The notes: a model not told the origin generated them from the letters alone. Shown: positions 1-12,480, counted from the first letter of the stretch. The stretch: 64,000 nt of DNA from Sinotaia quadrata (GCA_028829895.1 CM054180.1:107666635-107730634); one strand, 5' to 3'. A program made the numbers and translations.

Positions 1-379
1 TTATCATATTGCAAATGACAATAATTTCATACGATGCAAACAAAATTGACGAAGAAAAACGGGAAAGAATACAGCAACAAGGAAAGAAAATTAATTTTTA
101 AAAGTGAGAAAATTTACATAATAGATACGTATGTCAGCAACTATATATATACAGAAATACAATAAACACAAACAGTTCTAACATTACTGACACTGGTTGG
201 ACAGAAGGTAGTCACATTCAGATGTTTTAAGTCTGAAATTTATAATAATAAATTACATGTTTAAATTATAATTTTTATATTTAATTATTTCCTATAATCA
301 AGTATAAAGTAAGTAAATTTGACATATTAATGAGAGAAAGACCGTTAACTAAACTGATTAGACAGACCTTTAGCTAATG

Positions 380-566
<187 letters not shown>

Positions 567-1010
567 AGAATAAAATGCTCTTTGTGTAATAACTTGAAGA
601 GAATTCTAATTAAAATGGCGGCACTTACCTTGACAAAAGAGAAAATTATTTGGTTGTTTTATATTTTATGATTCATATGCTCGTTACACTATGCTGAAAT
701 CAATTATATGAAAATGAAAGAAATGAATTCATTTTGTACAGTTATTTTGAAAACTTGTCTTTAAAACACAGTACAACGTCAATAACCTGAACTAGTTTTG
801 TAATGCAAATATGATATCGATTGAACAGGTTGCTGTATTTGTATTGAAATGTTGCATTTGGGATACACTCTCTACTGTCCAAACACGTCCTTCAACTTAA
901 ATCTTATTTCATTAATATATTTCATTAATGTACTCACTTAACAACAATCTAATTGGTGCCTAATAAACTAGTTCATCATTCGACATGTATTTATTAACTT
1001 TGTCCATCAC

Positions 1011-1372
1011 AGGTCACATCTAATAGATTTTACATGTATGTGTTAACACCGTACATCACAGGTCACATCTACTAGATTTTACATATATGTATTAACACTG
1101 TACGTCACAGGTCACATCTAATAGATTTTACATATATGTGTTAACACTGTACATCACAGGTCACATCTAATAGATTTTACATATATGTGTTAACACTGTA
1201 TGTCACAGGTCAGATCTAGATTTTACATGTATGTGTTAAACGTCACAAGTCAGATCTAATAGATTTTACATGTATGTGTTAACACTGTACGTCACAGGTC
1301 ACATCTAATAGATTTTACATGTATGTGTTAACACTGTACGTCACAGATCACATCCAATATATGTATTAATAA
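1011..1372. repeat. Minisatellite, 49-bp unit, about 7 copies
   Basis: The landmark GGTCACATCTAATAGATTTT recurs at exactly 49-bp spacing (1062, 1111, 1160, 1209) and then with small deletions. Units differ mainly at ACAT/ACGT and TACATATATG/TACATGTATG. Confidence 0.93.
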
Positions 1373-1389
1373 AACTGCACGTCACAGAT

Positions 1390-1700
1390 CACATCCACAC
1401 AGACCACATCTAATAGCATGGTATTTGTATTTATTAATATGTGGGTCAAAAGTCACATCTAATAGCATAATACATGTATTTATTAACACTGTAGGCCACA
1501 GACCACATCTTATAGCATGGTACTTGTATTTATTAATATGTGGGTCAAAAGTCACATCTGATAGCATAATACTTGTGCTTATTAACACTTTAGACCACAG
1601 GTCTCATGTACTAGCATACTACATGTGTTGATTAATCCTGCAGATCACACGTCATACCTAGTAGCTACATGTATTTATTGAGTCACATCTACGTGTATTT
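1390..1700. repeat. Minisatellite, about 99-bp dimeric unit, diverged from the preceding array
   Basis: AGACCACATCT recurs at 1401 and 1500. Each 99-bp period holds two half-units related to the upstream 49-bp repeat, so this is probably a higher-order form of the same array. Short open frames occur on both strands only because the repeat lacks stops; I see no coding signal. Confidence 0.85.
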
Positions 1701-2299
1701 TACTAGCACTGTGTGATGTAGCAGTACTGGGTTACGAAGAGAGACATGGAAAACTGCTGCTGCTGAAGTTGTTCTGATTGGCTACACTTCGACTCTCGAC
1801 ATTTCGGAAAACTAAGGTCGCGTTGTAGTGACTAAAATATGTTTGAAAGTAAAATCACCATCTCTGTACAGTCGCCTCGAACTGAAGACGAAATGGGTCG
1901 CAGTCCTGAAAAATTAAAAACATACAAGTGCGAGCATACCCCGTGCTTGGCAACCAGCGGCACGTGTTGAGAAGGACTCATCACCACATTTCTTTCATTT
2001 TTTATTTCTTAAAAACAAAAACAACTGGAGCACGAAGAGTTTACTGATTACTTCTTTACGTGAAGGCGACTTATAGAGATGCCTTCGTGTTTGGTGTGTT
2101 GACAGTCCGTTTTTTTTTATCCTTTTCAAGTTCCAGGCATACACCTTTGCGCATTTTAAGGGGAAGTGACGTTTGCTGTAACGCACTGCCTGCTGGGACC
2201 GTTGTTCTTTTATAAAGTTTATGTTCAAGTCAGCGTCAGTGAAAACAGTTGGTGAACATGAATGAGGTTTCTTGCTTCCTCCTTCGATAGAACGCTTCA

Positions 2300-2425
2300 T
2301 CTTTTGCTAGAAAAGTGCTGTATAAATTCCACTTCCTCAGAATGCTCCATTTTTTTTTTAGCTAGAAAAGTGTTGTATAAATTCCACTTCGCCAGAGTGC
2401 TCTTTTAGCTAGAAAAGTGTTAATA
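2300..2425. repeat. Short tandem duplication, about 55 bp, 2-3 copies
   Basis: GCTAGAAAAGTGTTGTATAA followed by ATTCCACTTC recurs near 2304 and 2361, with a truncated third copy near 2408. The copies are separated by T-rich spacers. Confidence 0.85.
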
Positions 2426-2605
2426 ACGTACGAGTGTGGAGCATTTCGCAAGAGGTGCAAACTTTCTTCTCGTGGAGTTAGACAGTCAGAATTTTTCTTT
2501 CAAACCTTTCAAGGTTAGACTGTTAAAATTTATCATTTACCTGATTTTAAAATGACAGACTTGTTAGAATTTACTTTTCAAATCTTTCAAACGTCCAGAA
2601 TTTAC

Positions 2606-2815
2606 CTTTCAGATCTTTAAAAAAGACACATCTTTACAGTGTCTTTCAGATCTTTCAAAAAGACACATCTTTATAGTGTGTCTTTCAGATCTTTCAAAAA
2701 GACACATCTTTACAGTGTGTCTTTCAGATCTTTCAAAAAGACACATCTTTACAGTTTGTTTTTTCAGATCTTTCAAAAAGACACATCTTTACAGTGTGTC
2801 TTTTAGATCTTTCAA
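2606..2815. repeat. Minisatellite, about 39-bp unit, 6 copies
   Basis: CTTTCAGATCTTTCAAAAAG recurs at 2606, 2643, 2682, 2721, about 2762 and about 2802. Units are close to identical, and the frame across them encodes a repeat that carries no recognisable domain. Confidence 0.93.
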
Positions 2816-2895
2816 GGATAGGCTGCTGTTTGGAAATAATATTAAACGGTTTGAACATAATTTTTGTAGAAATACGGAAATTGATACATATCGAT

Positions 2896-3190
2896 AAAAT
2901 AATAATGATGATGATACTACTAATTATTCTATACCAATACTAGTAATAATGATAATGAGAGTAAAATTAATAATAATTTTGAAATCATTATAAAATAATA
3001 ATGATGATGATACTACTAATTATTCTATACCAATATTAGTAATAATGATAATGAGAGTAAAATTAATAATAAATTTGAAATCGTTATAAAATAATAATGA
3101 TAATGATACTACTAATTATTCTATACCAATACTAGTAATAATGATAATGAGAGTAAAAATAATAATAAATTTGAAATCGTTATAAAATAA
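2896..3190. repeat. Tandem repeat, 96-bp unit, 3 copies
   Basis: Units begin at 2896, 2992 and 3088 with AAAATAATAATGATGATGAT or a one-base variant. The sequence is itself rich in AAT/GAT triplets, so a triplet tract probably gave rise to the longer unit. A further degenerate GAT/AAC triplet stretch continues to about 3270. Confidence 0.93.
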
Positions 3191-3885
3191 TATTATTAAT
3201 GGTGATGATGGTGACGATGAAGATCAACGTGACAATAGTTTGATAACGACAACGACGATGATAACGACAGTGATTTTAAGTAGTATGCAATTTAGTGTAT
3301 GTAATATGTGTGTGCGCATGCGTGAATGTGAAATCGTTTTACCTTTTGTATATTTTTTTTATGTTTAAAGTATTATAATATACATAGGAGAATTAATATA
3401 TACTTATCCATTTCCTATTTTCAAGAAAAAATATTGGATCATTCTTATTCCTTTTTGTTTTAAAAGTAAAAGTTGGAAACTCACGGAATGAATTTGTTTG
3501 TAATCACCACTAACAAAGGTTATTACGAATGTTGTTCCAGGGAGAAGGCATTCATATTAGTTCTCATACATCAGCATATATTAATTTTTCATTTCGTTTT
3601 ATCAGAGGACAAATATTAAAAAATTATTAATGGTATATTTGTTTCACACAGAATTTAAAGTTTATAGTTTACCTAATTATATTTCTTTTAAATAAATGTT
3701 TTAATTAATGACTGCATGTCTCAATATTTATTTTATTAGACATTTATCTGATCCATTTCGTTTTTATTTAATTATAACTTAGATTTACAGAAAAAATATT
3801 TTTTTTTCTTGCAGACTGATTCTGATTATACCAGTAAATGCTTTCTTGCAAAAAGAACGGGAGGAAAAGGCATAATTTAGATGTA

Positions 3886-3890
<5 letters not shown>
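3191..3890. other. AT-rich intergenic stretch, nothing recognised
   Basis: Stops are frequent on both strands and homopolymer A/T runs are common. No gene, RNA or array signal was recognised. Confidence 0.6.
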
Positions 3891-3968
<78 letters not shown>

Positions 3969-3996
3969 ATCTCTTATTTATCTATCTCTCCCTCTG

Positions 3997-4029
<33 letters not shown>

Positions 4030-4097
4030 TGTTATTTATATATGGAATATGTATGTGGGGGGGTGGTGGTTTATGTTTGTGTGTGTGTGTTTGTGTA
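3891..4097. repeat. (CT)n, (CTAT)n and GT-rich compound microsatellite
   Basis: A pure CT tract runs 3891-3964, a CTAT tract 3996-4029, and a G/GT-rich stretch follows to about 4097. The Ser-Leu and Tyr-Leu-Ser open frames across it are products of the repeat. Confidence 0.97.
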
Positions 4098-4686
4098 GTT
4101 TTAAATATGATACATTACATCTATTTAAATTAAAGCATTGTTTAACAATTCATTTTTAATATTTTTAAGTTTGCAAAATAATTATAGATGATTTTTTATT
4201 ATTGATTATGAATAATACTGATGGAGAAATTTGACTTTGCTCTGTTGCTGCGATGATTTGAAATTGTATTAAGAAAAACATTACAAAAAGACGAAACACA
4301 ACAAAGGGACATCAGCAGAGCGTGTAGAGAATCGGCACAATAAAGTGCACATCACTCGTACCGGTGCTTAATGACCATGTTCGTTACTTAATTATACGCC
4401 CTTGTTCTTCCGACTATATAGAAACATGCAATTTCAAATGAAAGCTTTCTCGTCGAATAGTTAAGGAATATTTTTAATGTTATTTGTTGTAGCTTTTCTT
4501 CTTTTCTTTACACAAATTTTAGTCTTAAAAACCGCCGTTGGAAACAACCCAACAAAATGTGTGACTATGTTCTTATTTCAATATTTTAAACAATATTTGA
4601 TAACTGAGTTTCGAAAGTCAGGAAGTAGACTTTAAAAAAATATTTTGTGTGTTATTTTCTTTTCTCCCCTCCGCCCTCCTTTTTTA

Positions 4687-4714
4687 TCGGGGGGGGGGGG
4701 GGCGGGGGGCGGGG
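4687..4714. repeat. Poly-G/GC-rich tract
   Basis: Fourteen or so G residues are followed by CGGGGGGCGGGGC. Such a tract can form a G-quadruplex, and its length may be unreliable in the assembly. Confidence 0.85.
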
Positions 4715-5739
4715 CAACGGGGAAGGAGTAATACAGGTTATTGTTCTTTACTTGGCTACGTTTATTTACTTTCTATTTAAATTGGTTCTTGTAACAAAAT
4801 AAAAGTAGATTAAATACTTTCATTACCTTCACATGTAAATCATTGTTTGTTTTAATAATAGTAGGAGGAGTTACAACAACTACAGCAGCAACACTGGTAG
4901 TAGTTGTAGTAATAGTAGTAGTAGTAGAAGTAGAAACTGCAAAAGTAATGGAAGGATTGCTAGTAGCATTAAATAAATAGAATACATACAAGTAGCAGAA
5001 TTTAAATGTATACACTTTTCTTGCAAATACCAATTATTTTCACTTGAAATCATTTTAACGCGGAATTAGCAACCTTGACTTGAGTCTATTGGAAGACGCT
5101 CGGTGACAACATATGTCTTTTCAAAGAGCTTGAATCCTAACTATGTATTATATGATAAACTTATTGGAGTTTAACAAATATTACATAGCTACATTTTAAA
5201 ATAAACAATCATTAATTACTTAATACTTCAAATAACTGCGAGAAAAATTTAAACAAAAAATGTTTAAACATTAAAATTAAATCTGCAAGGAGAGTAACAT
5301 ACTACAAAATAATATTTAGGAAAACACAGAAGAAAACTTCATGACTATAAGATTTGATACAACTACATATAACATTTGCATTAAAAATATTGAAAGGATC
5401 ACAAACTAACAATAAATCTAAAACATATCATTCAAATCAATATGCAGGGGAAGGAACTAACAGATTTTAAATAACCACATATAAAAACTACAAGACGACC
5501 AAGAGTTGCATTTACATTTACTTGATTGTCTGCGTTCTTCAAAAAGTGTGTATGTCAACATGCAAACTTGTCGATTTACAGTTTACTTTAAAGCATCTTC
5601 TCTGCTCCTAAGTAATTTCTCCTGTCCATTCAATTTCACTCCTTTCTTCAACTGTATTCGCTAAACTTTAAACGTTGTCCTTACACCCTTACTCCCCAAC
5701 CCCTTCTCTTTTTATACCCCTCCCTTAGTCCTACTTGAA
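4715..5739. other. AT-rich intergenic stretch with a short GTA/TAG triplet tract
   Basis: A degenerate TAG/GTA triplet patch occurs near 4855-4940. The rest is AT-rich with frequent stops. No gene was recognised. Confidence 0.55.
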
Positions 5740-6080
5740 TTCACACCGTAATCTTAGTTGCTTTTTACGGCAGAAGCAATTTTTAGTGCTCGCGGGAGCT
5801 CCGATACCTGACGATATGTCGGCGAGAATCGGTGAGATAAGAAAACCCCGAGTCCCCACAACCCTGCTTCGGTTGTGGATACTTATGTTGGCAGAATTTG
5901 ATCTATGAAGCGCCTGATTTGGAACGATTTTTACGACCAAGGTTGAGCAGCATTGATTGCTACGTAAATCTTCCTCCCGTTCTCGGCGTCTGCCGTTCTC
6001 GCCCAGACGGCTTCTTTTAATTAGAACAACGCCATTTTATTTATACGTCATGTGCGCCATTTTTCACAGGTTCGTCTAAG
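5740..6080. other. GC-richer unique patch with an 8-bp inverted repeat
   Basis: Unlike its flanks this stretch is non-repetitive and CpG-containing. CCACAACC (5856-5863) and GGTTGTGG (5871-5878) form a perfect inverted repeat around a 7-base loop. A 30-codon ATG frame (5816-5908, +) and an unrelated 69-codon minus-strand frame both cross it; neither is recognised. A TTTAATTAG homeodomain-type site follows near 6017. It could be a regulatory element or an unrecognised exon. Confidence 0.35.
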
Positions 6081-6479
6081 TAGGATCCGAGATAGTTTTT
6101 TTCTTTCTTTTTTTTTTTGGTGGAGAAAAGCAGCTCTAGTTAAATCATGAAGATACAGAGATATGGCTCAGAAACATAAGCGCACTGTAGGATGGATTGA
6201 TTAGTAAGTGAAAACCTCCCGTGCGCCTAATTGGCCCCAACATGTTTCATCTGTTTGACTGATGTTCGTTTTTGAAGTCATAATAAAACGAGGATATATA
6301 GTACAACCGAGATGGTGAATGGCATGTGAAGAAATGTGCTGCCTTTCATTTTGATTATGTATGAAGTGATTGCAGAAGCGTTTTAATCGAACAGTTCCTG
6401 AATTACGCATGTTTACTTCTTGGGTTTGGTTTGCTTGTTTCTTGTTTCTTAACCTAGCCTGCATTCTTTCTCCCGCTCT

Positions 6480-6503
6480 GGCTGTCTGTCTGTCTGTGTG
6501 TGT

Positions 6504-6547
<44 letters not shown>
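6480..6547. repeat. Compound (CTGT)/(GT)n/(CT)n microsatellite
   Basis: Short CTGT and GT runs lead into a long CT tract from about 6507. Confidence 0.95.
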
Positions 6548-6552
<5 letters not shown>

Positions 6553-6692
6553 TAGTATTATTGACTGATAATTTCCAAGAATCTGAGATATGTCGTTATC
6601 CCTTTTCCAAATTTTGATTTGAGAAATGTAATTTAACACTTTCTTAATCCAATGTTTGACGACAACGCCACATAATTAATGGTTATTATTAT

Positions 6693-6737
6693 TTGTAGTA
6701 GTAGTAGTAGCAGTAGTAGTAATAGTAGTAGTAGTAT
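6693..6737. repeat. (TAG)n trinucleotide tract
   Basis: Imperfect GTA/TAG triplets with single-base interruptions. Confidence 0.9.
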
Positions 6738-7680
6738 CCATAACTACTTACAAGTGATGAGAATCTTAATTTATATTATTAATAATTCTCCTGAAGTAAC
6801 CACTCGTCTCTCTCTTTTGTTGGATATGCGGGCGCTGTAAACGTTTTCTCTCTTCCACATCAAAGGCAAACATTTACCGTCACACAATATTTACTAAAGG
6901 AGAAACGAAACAGGTATTTAATCTATATTTAGCATTCCCATATCCACCCACTATCTTCCCAACATATCGTCATGAATATGTTTAAGAAGATCAATAAATT
7001 TAACATTAAATTTATTAAGTCAACAATCAAATGCATAACATATGAATATAATCAAAGAGCATTTGACAATTACATCACTTCACAACAATGTTCAGTTAAC
7101 GCTGGACAACCATTCAGTTTTTCCTAGCATAGATATAAGCAGTCAATAACATAAACACATAATGAAGTTCATGAATATCACCACAGAAATAAAGAGTAGA
7201 GTTTCAGAGAAATAATTAAAGTCAATAAACATAACCTGTTCAAAGATGGTGGCTATCACCAGCACGTGTTTCACAATCAAGAGGTTTGCAACAAGTCACT
7301 AGGTGAGGTCCTACGTGTCCCTCCTAGAGTTACACAACTGTTCTAGAATCTTCAACGTCCTCTCCAAACACACCGTAGACGGCATAGAGAATAGTCCTAA
7401 ATTTCACATGTGCTGCCAAGCACATCAGCAGGAATGTTTTTGATTTTCCGTGTGTGCTTACTCAACACACCATGAAGAATGTTCAAATTGAGCTTCATGA
7501 ATACTTGGGACCAAACTCATGCCAAAAATCTTCGCCATATTGGTTCTCACACGGAATTCACGGGAATCAACTATCAGCAACACGAAGTTAAAAACAGCGC
7601 TGGATGCACACACCACACCGTTCAAGGAGAGTACAGTAGTCACTGTAGAGTGAAGTGACAACCAAAAGGCTTGCTCTGCT

Positions 7681-8034
7681 AAAAGTTAATGATCGCCTTT
7701 ATGATTGGACTCGAGTTAATGTTCACATTCTAAGTGATTAGAATAGAGTACTTCTTCAACAAAGAAATTTCCAGTCCATTCCCATTTGATGAAATTGATA
7801 TGAACAAGTGTGAGACTATTAGTCAGAAAAACTACTCATCCAGGAGGAACTGATTTGGATTGCATTAGCAAATATTTTCTAGCATATTCTCAACTCGAGT
7901 TGTTTACTCCAACTCTGACACTTACAATAAGTACCATTATAAGGAGTGCCTAAGGTCGGGTCAATTTGACAATTTAACAGTTTATATAACAATTAAGTCT
8001 AGAAATATGGACAGGCAAATTTGCTCTGAACACC
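7681..8034 (+). mobile_element. Interspersed repeat copy A (unclassified, about 350 bp)
   Basis: This segment aligns over its whole length with the reverse complement of 22194-22550. Shared landmarks in the same order include TTTATGAYTGGACT, AAGTGATTAGA, AGCATATTCTCAACT, GAGTTGTTTACT, TATATAA and AGGCAAATTT. Homology stops abruptly at both ends, as expected for a dispersed element and not for tandem arrays. It has no open reading frame of note and no clear terminal inverted repeat or poly-A tail, so its class (SINE, MITE or solo fragment) is unknown. A perfect 12-base palindrome, CAACTCGAGTTG, lies at 7891-7902. Confidence 0.75.
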
Positions 8035-8427
8035 TTGCATAACTTTTCATCCTGATGAATAATTCAAGATAGGAATTATACCAATACTTTTCTTAAAAAT
8101 ATTTTACTATTATTGCAATTTTGTTGAAGAAGGATTCCTAAAAGACCGATTTATACTTTTGCAAAGTTGGAGTCGTGGATGACCAGGACCAGCTTTGTAC
8201 AGAGACTGGATCACTGATTGGATAATGGATTGATAGTCGTATAAATTGCTGACTGTCTATTCAATTAAGATGAATGATTAAATTATTTTTTAATGCACTG
8301 ATGTATGTACACACAGTCAGTCAAAGAATAAAGAAAAGAAGTGTACAAAGAACTAAGAATCTGAACGAATTTACAAATAGTGCAAATAGATTTTAAAAGA
8401 AACATAGAAAGGGTAGAAATAAAGATT

Positions 8428-8512
8428 AACTGAAGGAGGGATGGAAGGAAGGAACGAACGAACGAACGAACGAACGAACGAACGAAGGAAGGAAGGAAAG
8501 AAGGAAAGACTA
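8428..8512. repeat. (CGAA)n/(GGAA)n microsatellite
   Basis: About nine CGAA tetramers are bounded on both sides by GGAA/GAAG tetramers. Confidence 0.95.
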
Positions 8513-9788
8513 GAAATAACAAGAAAGAAGTGAGCAAATTCTACAGTAAAGAACAAAATAAAAGTGAAATGAAAACAAGGCAACAATAAAGAAAGAAGGA
8601 GAAAAGAAAATATGTGTAGATTTTAATAACCATAATTCTCCCTTCAATACATAACGTGTTCTAGTTGTATTTTTGAAGGAATAGCTTTTCTTTCTAACTT
8701 TTCAACTAAAGAATATATTTTCAGGGGAAATAATAACATTTATCAAATCAATATATAAGAGTCAAGGAATAAAAGTATTTCTTTAGAAACATAAGTAATG
8801 AAATAAATTATGAGAATTTAGAAAAGATGTCAGTACATTTTGATAAATATAATTAAAAAATTAAAAGTTATATATCATCTAAAACGTCATTGCAAACAAT
8901 AATATATGTGCTTTTCACGTTTTGGAAAAGAAAATGTTGACTGAACAAAAGAATAATTTAAAAAAAAAAATAAATCCGCAATCGATGGCACATCATTTCT
9001 CATTTCTTCACCTTCACTCGACATTTTATTCTCACAGAGAAGTTGCCCCATTCCCACTGTCCTCCGTCCCGACATCAATTTATTAGTTCGAACTTTACGG
9101 TCACATTCATTTATTTCACGCATAATATCCCCTTAGCTGCATGATCACAGGTGCAAAAATCATTAATTAACAAGTATCAAATGAAATAAAGCATAAGCAG
9201 CCAAGTGGAACGGTGGGGGAGAAACCCCCCCCCCCGCCCGGTTGCTGACAGTGACAGATAAGTCGTGTGTAATCTATAGGCTCTTTTGACAAAACGCCAT
9301 TGTGCACGTAACAAATGAATTAGTCATGTCTCACAACTAGAGTTATCCGCTCTTTGTACACAATTCATGTCGTTGCTGTTCCAGTACGCGAGTAACGTAC
9401 CCTTCCATTACTGTGTCATAGTGTTGTAGGATTAACTTTGTTGTCTCAGTTCTTGTTGTTGGAAATGTTATTATTACGGAGTTTTCGGGCTGTGAATTTG
9501 AAAGCAAACAAAAGCACGTGATCAAGCTAGTTGATGACAAAAAATGGAACCTTTACTTGGACTTGTGACATATGGATGTGTGAATGCGACTAAGACTTTG
9601 ACACCATGATCCAGGCTAATCTTCATAATCACCTCACAACTAGTACGAGTGAACTTTCAAGTCGACCTTAATGGTCGCACAGGTAAGCCAAAGGAAGACA
9701 CGTGCAAAGTGATGCAATAGATTATTGCGTCAAATACAAAATGGTCTCTGAAATTAAAAAAAGCCATAAATTTGTAACACCCCTGGAT
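8513..9788. other. Intergenic stretch, nothing recognised
   Basis: AT-rich with short open frames on the minus strand that match no family I know. A G5 run and a C11 run face each other at 9216-9240 and could pair or be assembly-fragile. Confidence 0.5.
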
Positions 9789-9990
9789 TTCTAACTCACT
9801 ATGGCTTACTGACAAGAAGGATATTATAATATTTAACTCACTATGGCTCACTGGCATGAAAGATATAATTTCTAACTCACTTTGGCTCACTGGCATGAAG
9901 GATATTATAATTCCTAACTCACTATGGCTTACTGGCATGAAGGATATAATTTCTAACTCACTATGGATTACTGGCATGAAGGATATTATA
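9789..9990. repeat. Minisatellite, 39/42-bp alternating unit, 5 copies
   Basis: TAACTCACTATGGCTTACTG recurs at 9792, 9834, 9873, 9915 and 9954. Spacings alternate 42 and 39 because of a 3-base ATT indel, so the minus-strand frame stays open by default. Confidence 0.92.
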
Positions 9991-10194
9991 ATTGCGGCGC
10001 ATTGTAATTATAATTAATTAATTACTGCAAGATTATACTATTATATAATATTATATAATGAAAATATAGCGTTAGAAATGGCATCATGACTATATATATT
10101 TTATTTAGTAAATGTGCATGTTTTATTGTGCGCATGCATAATTTGTAACAAAACAGTTTGACTTCGATACACATTTGAGTATTGATTATATGGA

Positions 10195-10410
10195 CTTTAC
10201 CAAACTAATTTGCTTTAAACTGTTTGCCAAACCAAACGTTAAAATTGTTGTACCAAATGTATGCATAAATCTGTTTTACAAAAAAAAAAAACTTTAATCA
10301 TAAAACTGTTTTACCAAATCAAACTCGCTCATAAATCTGTTGAATCAAACCGAACGTATTCATAAAAAGGTTTTACCAAACCAAACTTGTTCATAAAACT
10401 GTTTTTGAAA
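10195..10410. repeat. Degenerate repeat, about 40-bp unit
   Basis: CATAAAACTGTTTTACCAAA or a close variant recurs about five times with substitutions and indels. It appears to be an old array. Confidence 0.75.
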
Positions 10411-11795
10411 TACTGCTAATACCACACGCATTTCTGAAAAGTTTTAATATAATTTGCTATGCTATATTTTATTTTGTTTCATTAAACAATTAAATTGCAC
10501 TTAATTTCTGTTATCTAGAAGCACTTATGTGTTCATATGTTTGATTTATCACTGGATGTGTTCACAAAAAGATCGTATGATCACACATTTCTAATATAAT
10601 ATGTGTTGGCAACCATAGGTACCGTACTATCCAAAGATTTCATCCTGTCTGTATCAATGTGTATATGTCTTAATAATTTTCAAAATTCTTTGTAACATTT
10701 AACTATAGTAATTAGTTTTCATACTATATATCATCTATACTATAAATAATCTATACAGCATATTCTATACCAAATCATACTAAAATGCATACTATGTAAC
10801 TTTTTGAGAAGCCAGTAATGTTCTTTTTTTATAATAAATATTCATCTGATTATTATAGAAACCTATATATTACTTGTAGAACTGTTTTACAATGTAAAAT
10901 TATTCACTAAGAAGTTATTATATTTCTTTTTGAAACTGTAAACTGTTGGGTTGAAAACTTTAAATGTCTTCTATTTTCAGAATTACTAACAAACTTTAAA
11001 ATATACAATCTGGATATAGCAAAATTTAACTTTTCTTGCTTGATATAAAGACTTCCAATGCAAAAGGGAAAATCAACACTAATTAAAATTTGAAAAATAC
11101 AATTTCTTATGCATTATATATATATATATATATTTACAAAGAAGAATGCATTATATTTAATATATTACGAGAAATGTTATTTTTAATCGTTTCGTTTTGA
11201 ATACATCTAATCCACGATTAAATGTACGCAATCTCTAATGAATATTCAAATAAGGAAACTGTTCAGCATGAATTAGTAGCTCCCACAATAAAAGTGTTAT
11301 CTGTTAATATTTAAATGGATCAACAGTATAATATAAAATTACATCTCAACAGAACAGGATAAAAAATAAGGATAAAAAATGAATGTTGTAACAATATGAA
11401 TGCAAAATTGCACAATTATTAAAAGAAATATCATTCAAGGTTCTTAACTGTAGTAATTATATCATTAATCAAAACTACAGTGAACTATTAGAAAATATTG
11501 GGCTAATTAAAATACATAATAATTAATATAATTTCATTTTTGATGAATGGAATTTAATTTTTCGTCTATCTTTCCCAGTTTTACAAATATCTGCATCCAT
11601 TCCGTAAGTCCCCACAAGAAATGACGTCACACGCTGCTGCTTTTGAAGAGAAACAGAAAATTATTTTTCAATGCAAAACCCGTCTAAATCATTGCAAATT
11701 TTATGTTGTGTCCCTTTTCAAGCTATGAATATTGATTCTCATAGTCATTCTCTTTTACAGTATGTGAGGATACGATAAGTGACGCCTTTCTCTGT
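10411..11795. other. Very AT-rich stretch, nothing recognised
   Basis: Frequent stops in all frames. A short (TA)n lies near 11116-11134. A 25-base segment at 11580-11604 is flanked by TTTCCCAG and GTAAGT, but this is too little to call a micro-exon. Confidence 0.5.
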
Positions 11796-12133
11796 AACTG
11801 CAATTGTATCACTCGTGTTTATTGCATTATTTCTGAAGCTGCAATAGTACCACTCGTGTTTATTGGATTATTTCTGAAGCTGTAATAGTACCACTCGTGT
11901 TTATTGGATTATTTCTGAAGCTGTAATAGTACCACTCGTGTTTATTGGATTATTTCTGAAGCTGTAATAGTACCACTCGTGTTTATTGGATTATTTCTGA
12001 AGCTGCAATAGTATCGCTCGTGTTTATTGGATAATTTCTGAAGCTGCAATAGTATCACTCGTGTTTATTGGATTATTTCTGAAGCTGCCATAGTATCACT
12101 CGTATTTATTGGATTATTTCTGAAGCTGCAATG
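11796..12133. repeat. Minisatellite, 41-bp unit, 8 copies
   Basis: TGTTTATTGGATTATTTCTG with AAGCTG(T/C)AATAGTA recurs about every 41 bp. Copies differ mainly at CCACTCG versus TCACTCG or TCGCTCG. Confidence 0.94.
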
Positions 12134-12278
12134 TCGGATTCCTTTTAATTTTATGCATTTTGTTTTCAGTTTGAACTTAAAGACCTAGTGAAATGGAATC
12201 TAGGTCAAACATAGTTTGTGAACGAAATTTGCCCCGTTACTAGGATACACAAGTCAATGGGGTAAAAACAAGCAGAAG

Positions 12279-12286
12279 TGACGTCA
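12279..12286. promoter_or_regulatory. Perfect cAMP-response element TGACGTCA
   Basis: The 8-base CREB/ATF palindrome lies 12 bases upstream of the ATG at 12299. An inverted repeat, GACCTAG/CTAGGTC, lies at 12182-12206 with AGGTCA at its right arm. Together they make a plausible promoter for the candidate exon that follows. The motif match is certain; use as a promoter is inference. Confidence 0.45.
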
Positions 12287-12298
12287 TGCTGGGGTCAA

Positions 12299-12438
12299 AT
12301 GGCCTCCAATGTAATTTTCTCTGGTAATTCATGTACGTTTGATCCAATTCGTACTGACGACAGCGAAAGTTCAACTGTTAGTAGTTCATTTCTAATCAGA
12401 GATACTGAGGAATCAATGACTGACGAAGACCATGTCTG
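12299..12438 (+). CDS. Candidate first coding exon, unknown Ser/acid-rich protein
   Basis: An ATG at 12299 opens 46 codons plus two bases and runs into CTG|GTAAGT at 12439, a near-perfect splice donor. The frame would stop two codons past the donor if unspliced. An in-frame TAA lies upstream near 12263, so this ATG is the first available. The peptide starts MASNVIFSGNSCTF and continues with acid/serine-rich stretches such as TDDSESSTVSSSF and DTEESMTDED, a composition more like a disordered protein terminus than random AT-rich DNA. A perfect CRE lies just upstream and a 49-bp minisatellite fills the intron immediately downstream. I do not recognise the protein and see no second exon. A chance open frame next to a chance donor is a real alternative. 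Confidence 0.33.
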
Positions 12439-12480
12439 GTAAGTTATTTTTAAATATAGTCATTGCATTACATACCATAA

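Noticed and set aside
612..629. AAAATGGCGGC (YY1-like) next to a strong minus-strand donor (AAG|GTAAGT read in reverse)
   Set aside because: The minus-strand sequence before the donor is AT-rich with stops in usable frames, and there is no second exon signal. Single motif matches are expected by chance.
1425..1631. Short + and - strand open frames in the 1.0-1.7 kb array
   Set aside because: Minisatellite translation with no independent support.
3838..4159. Three overlapping Ser-Leu-rich open frames
   Set aside because: Produced by (CT)n and (CTAT)n tracts with no coding features.
11560..11610. 25-base micro-exon between TTTCCCAG and GTAAGT
   Set aside because: Splice-like motifs are common in AT-rich DNA and there are no neighbouring exons.
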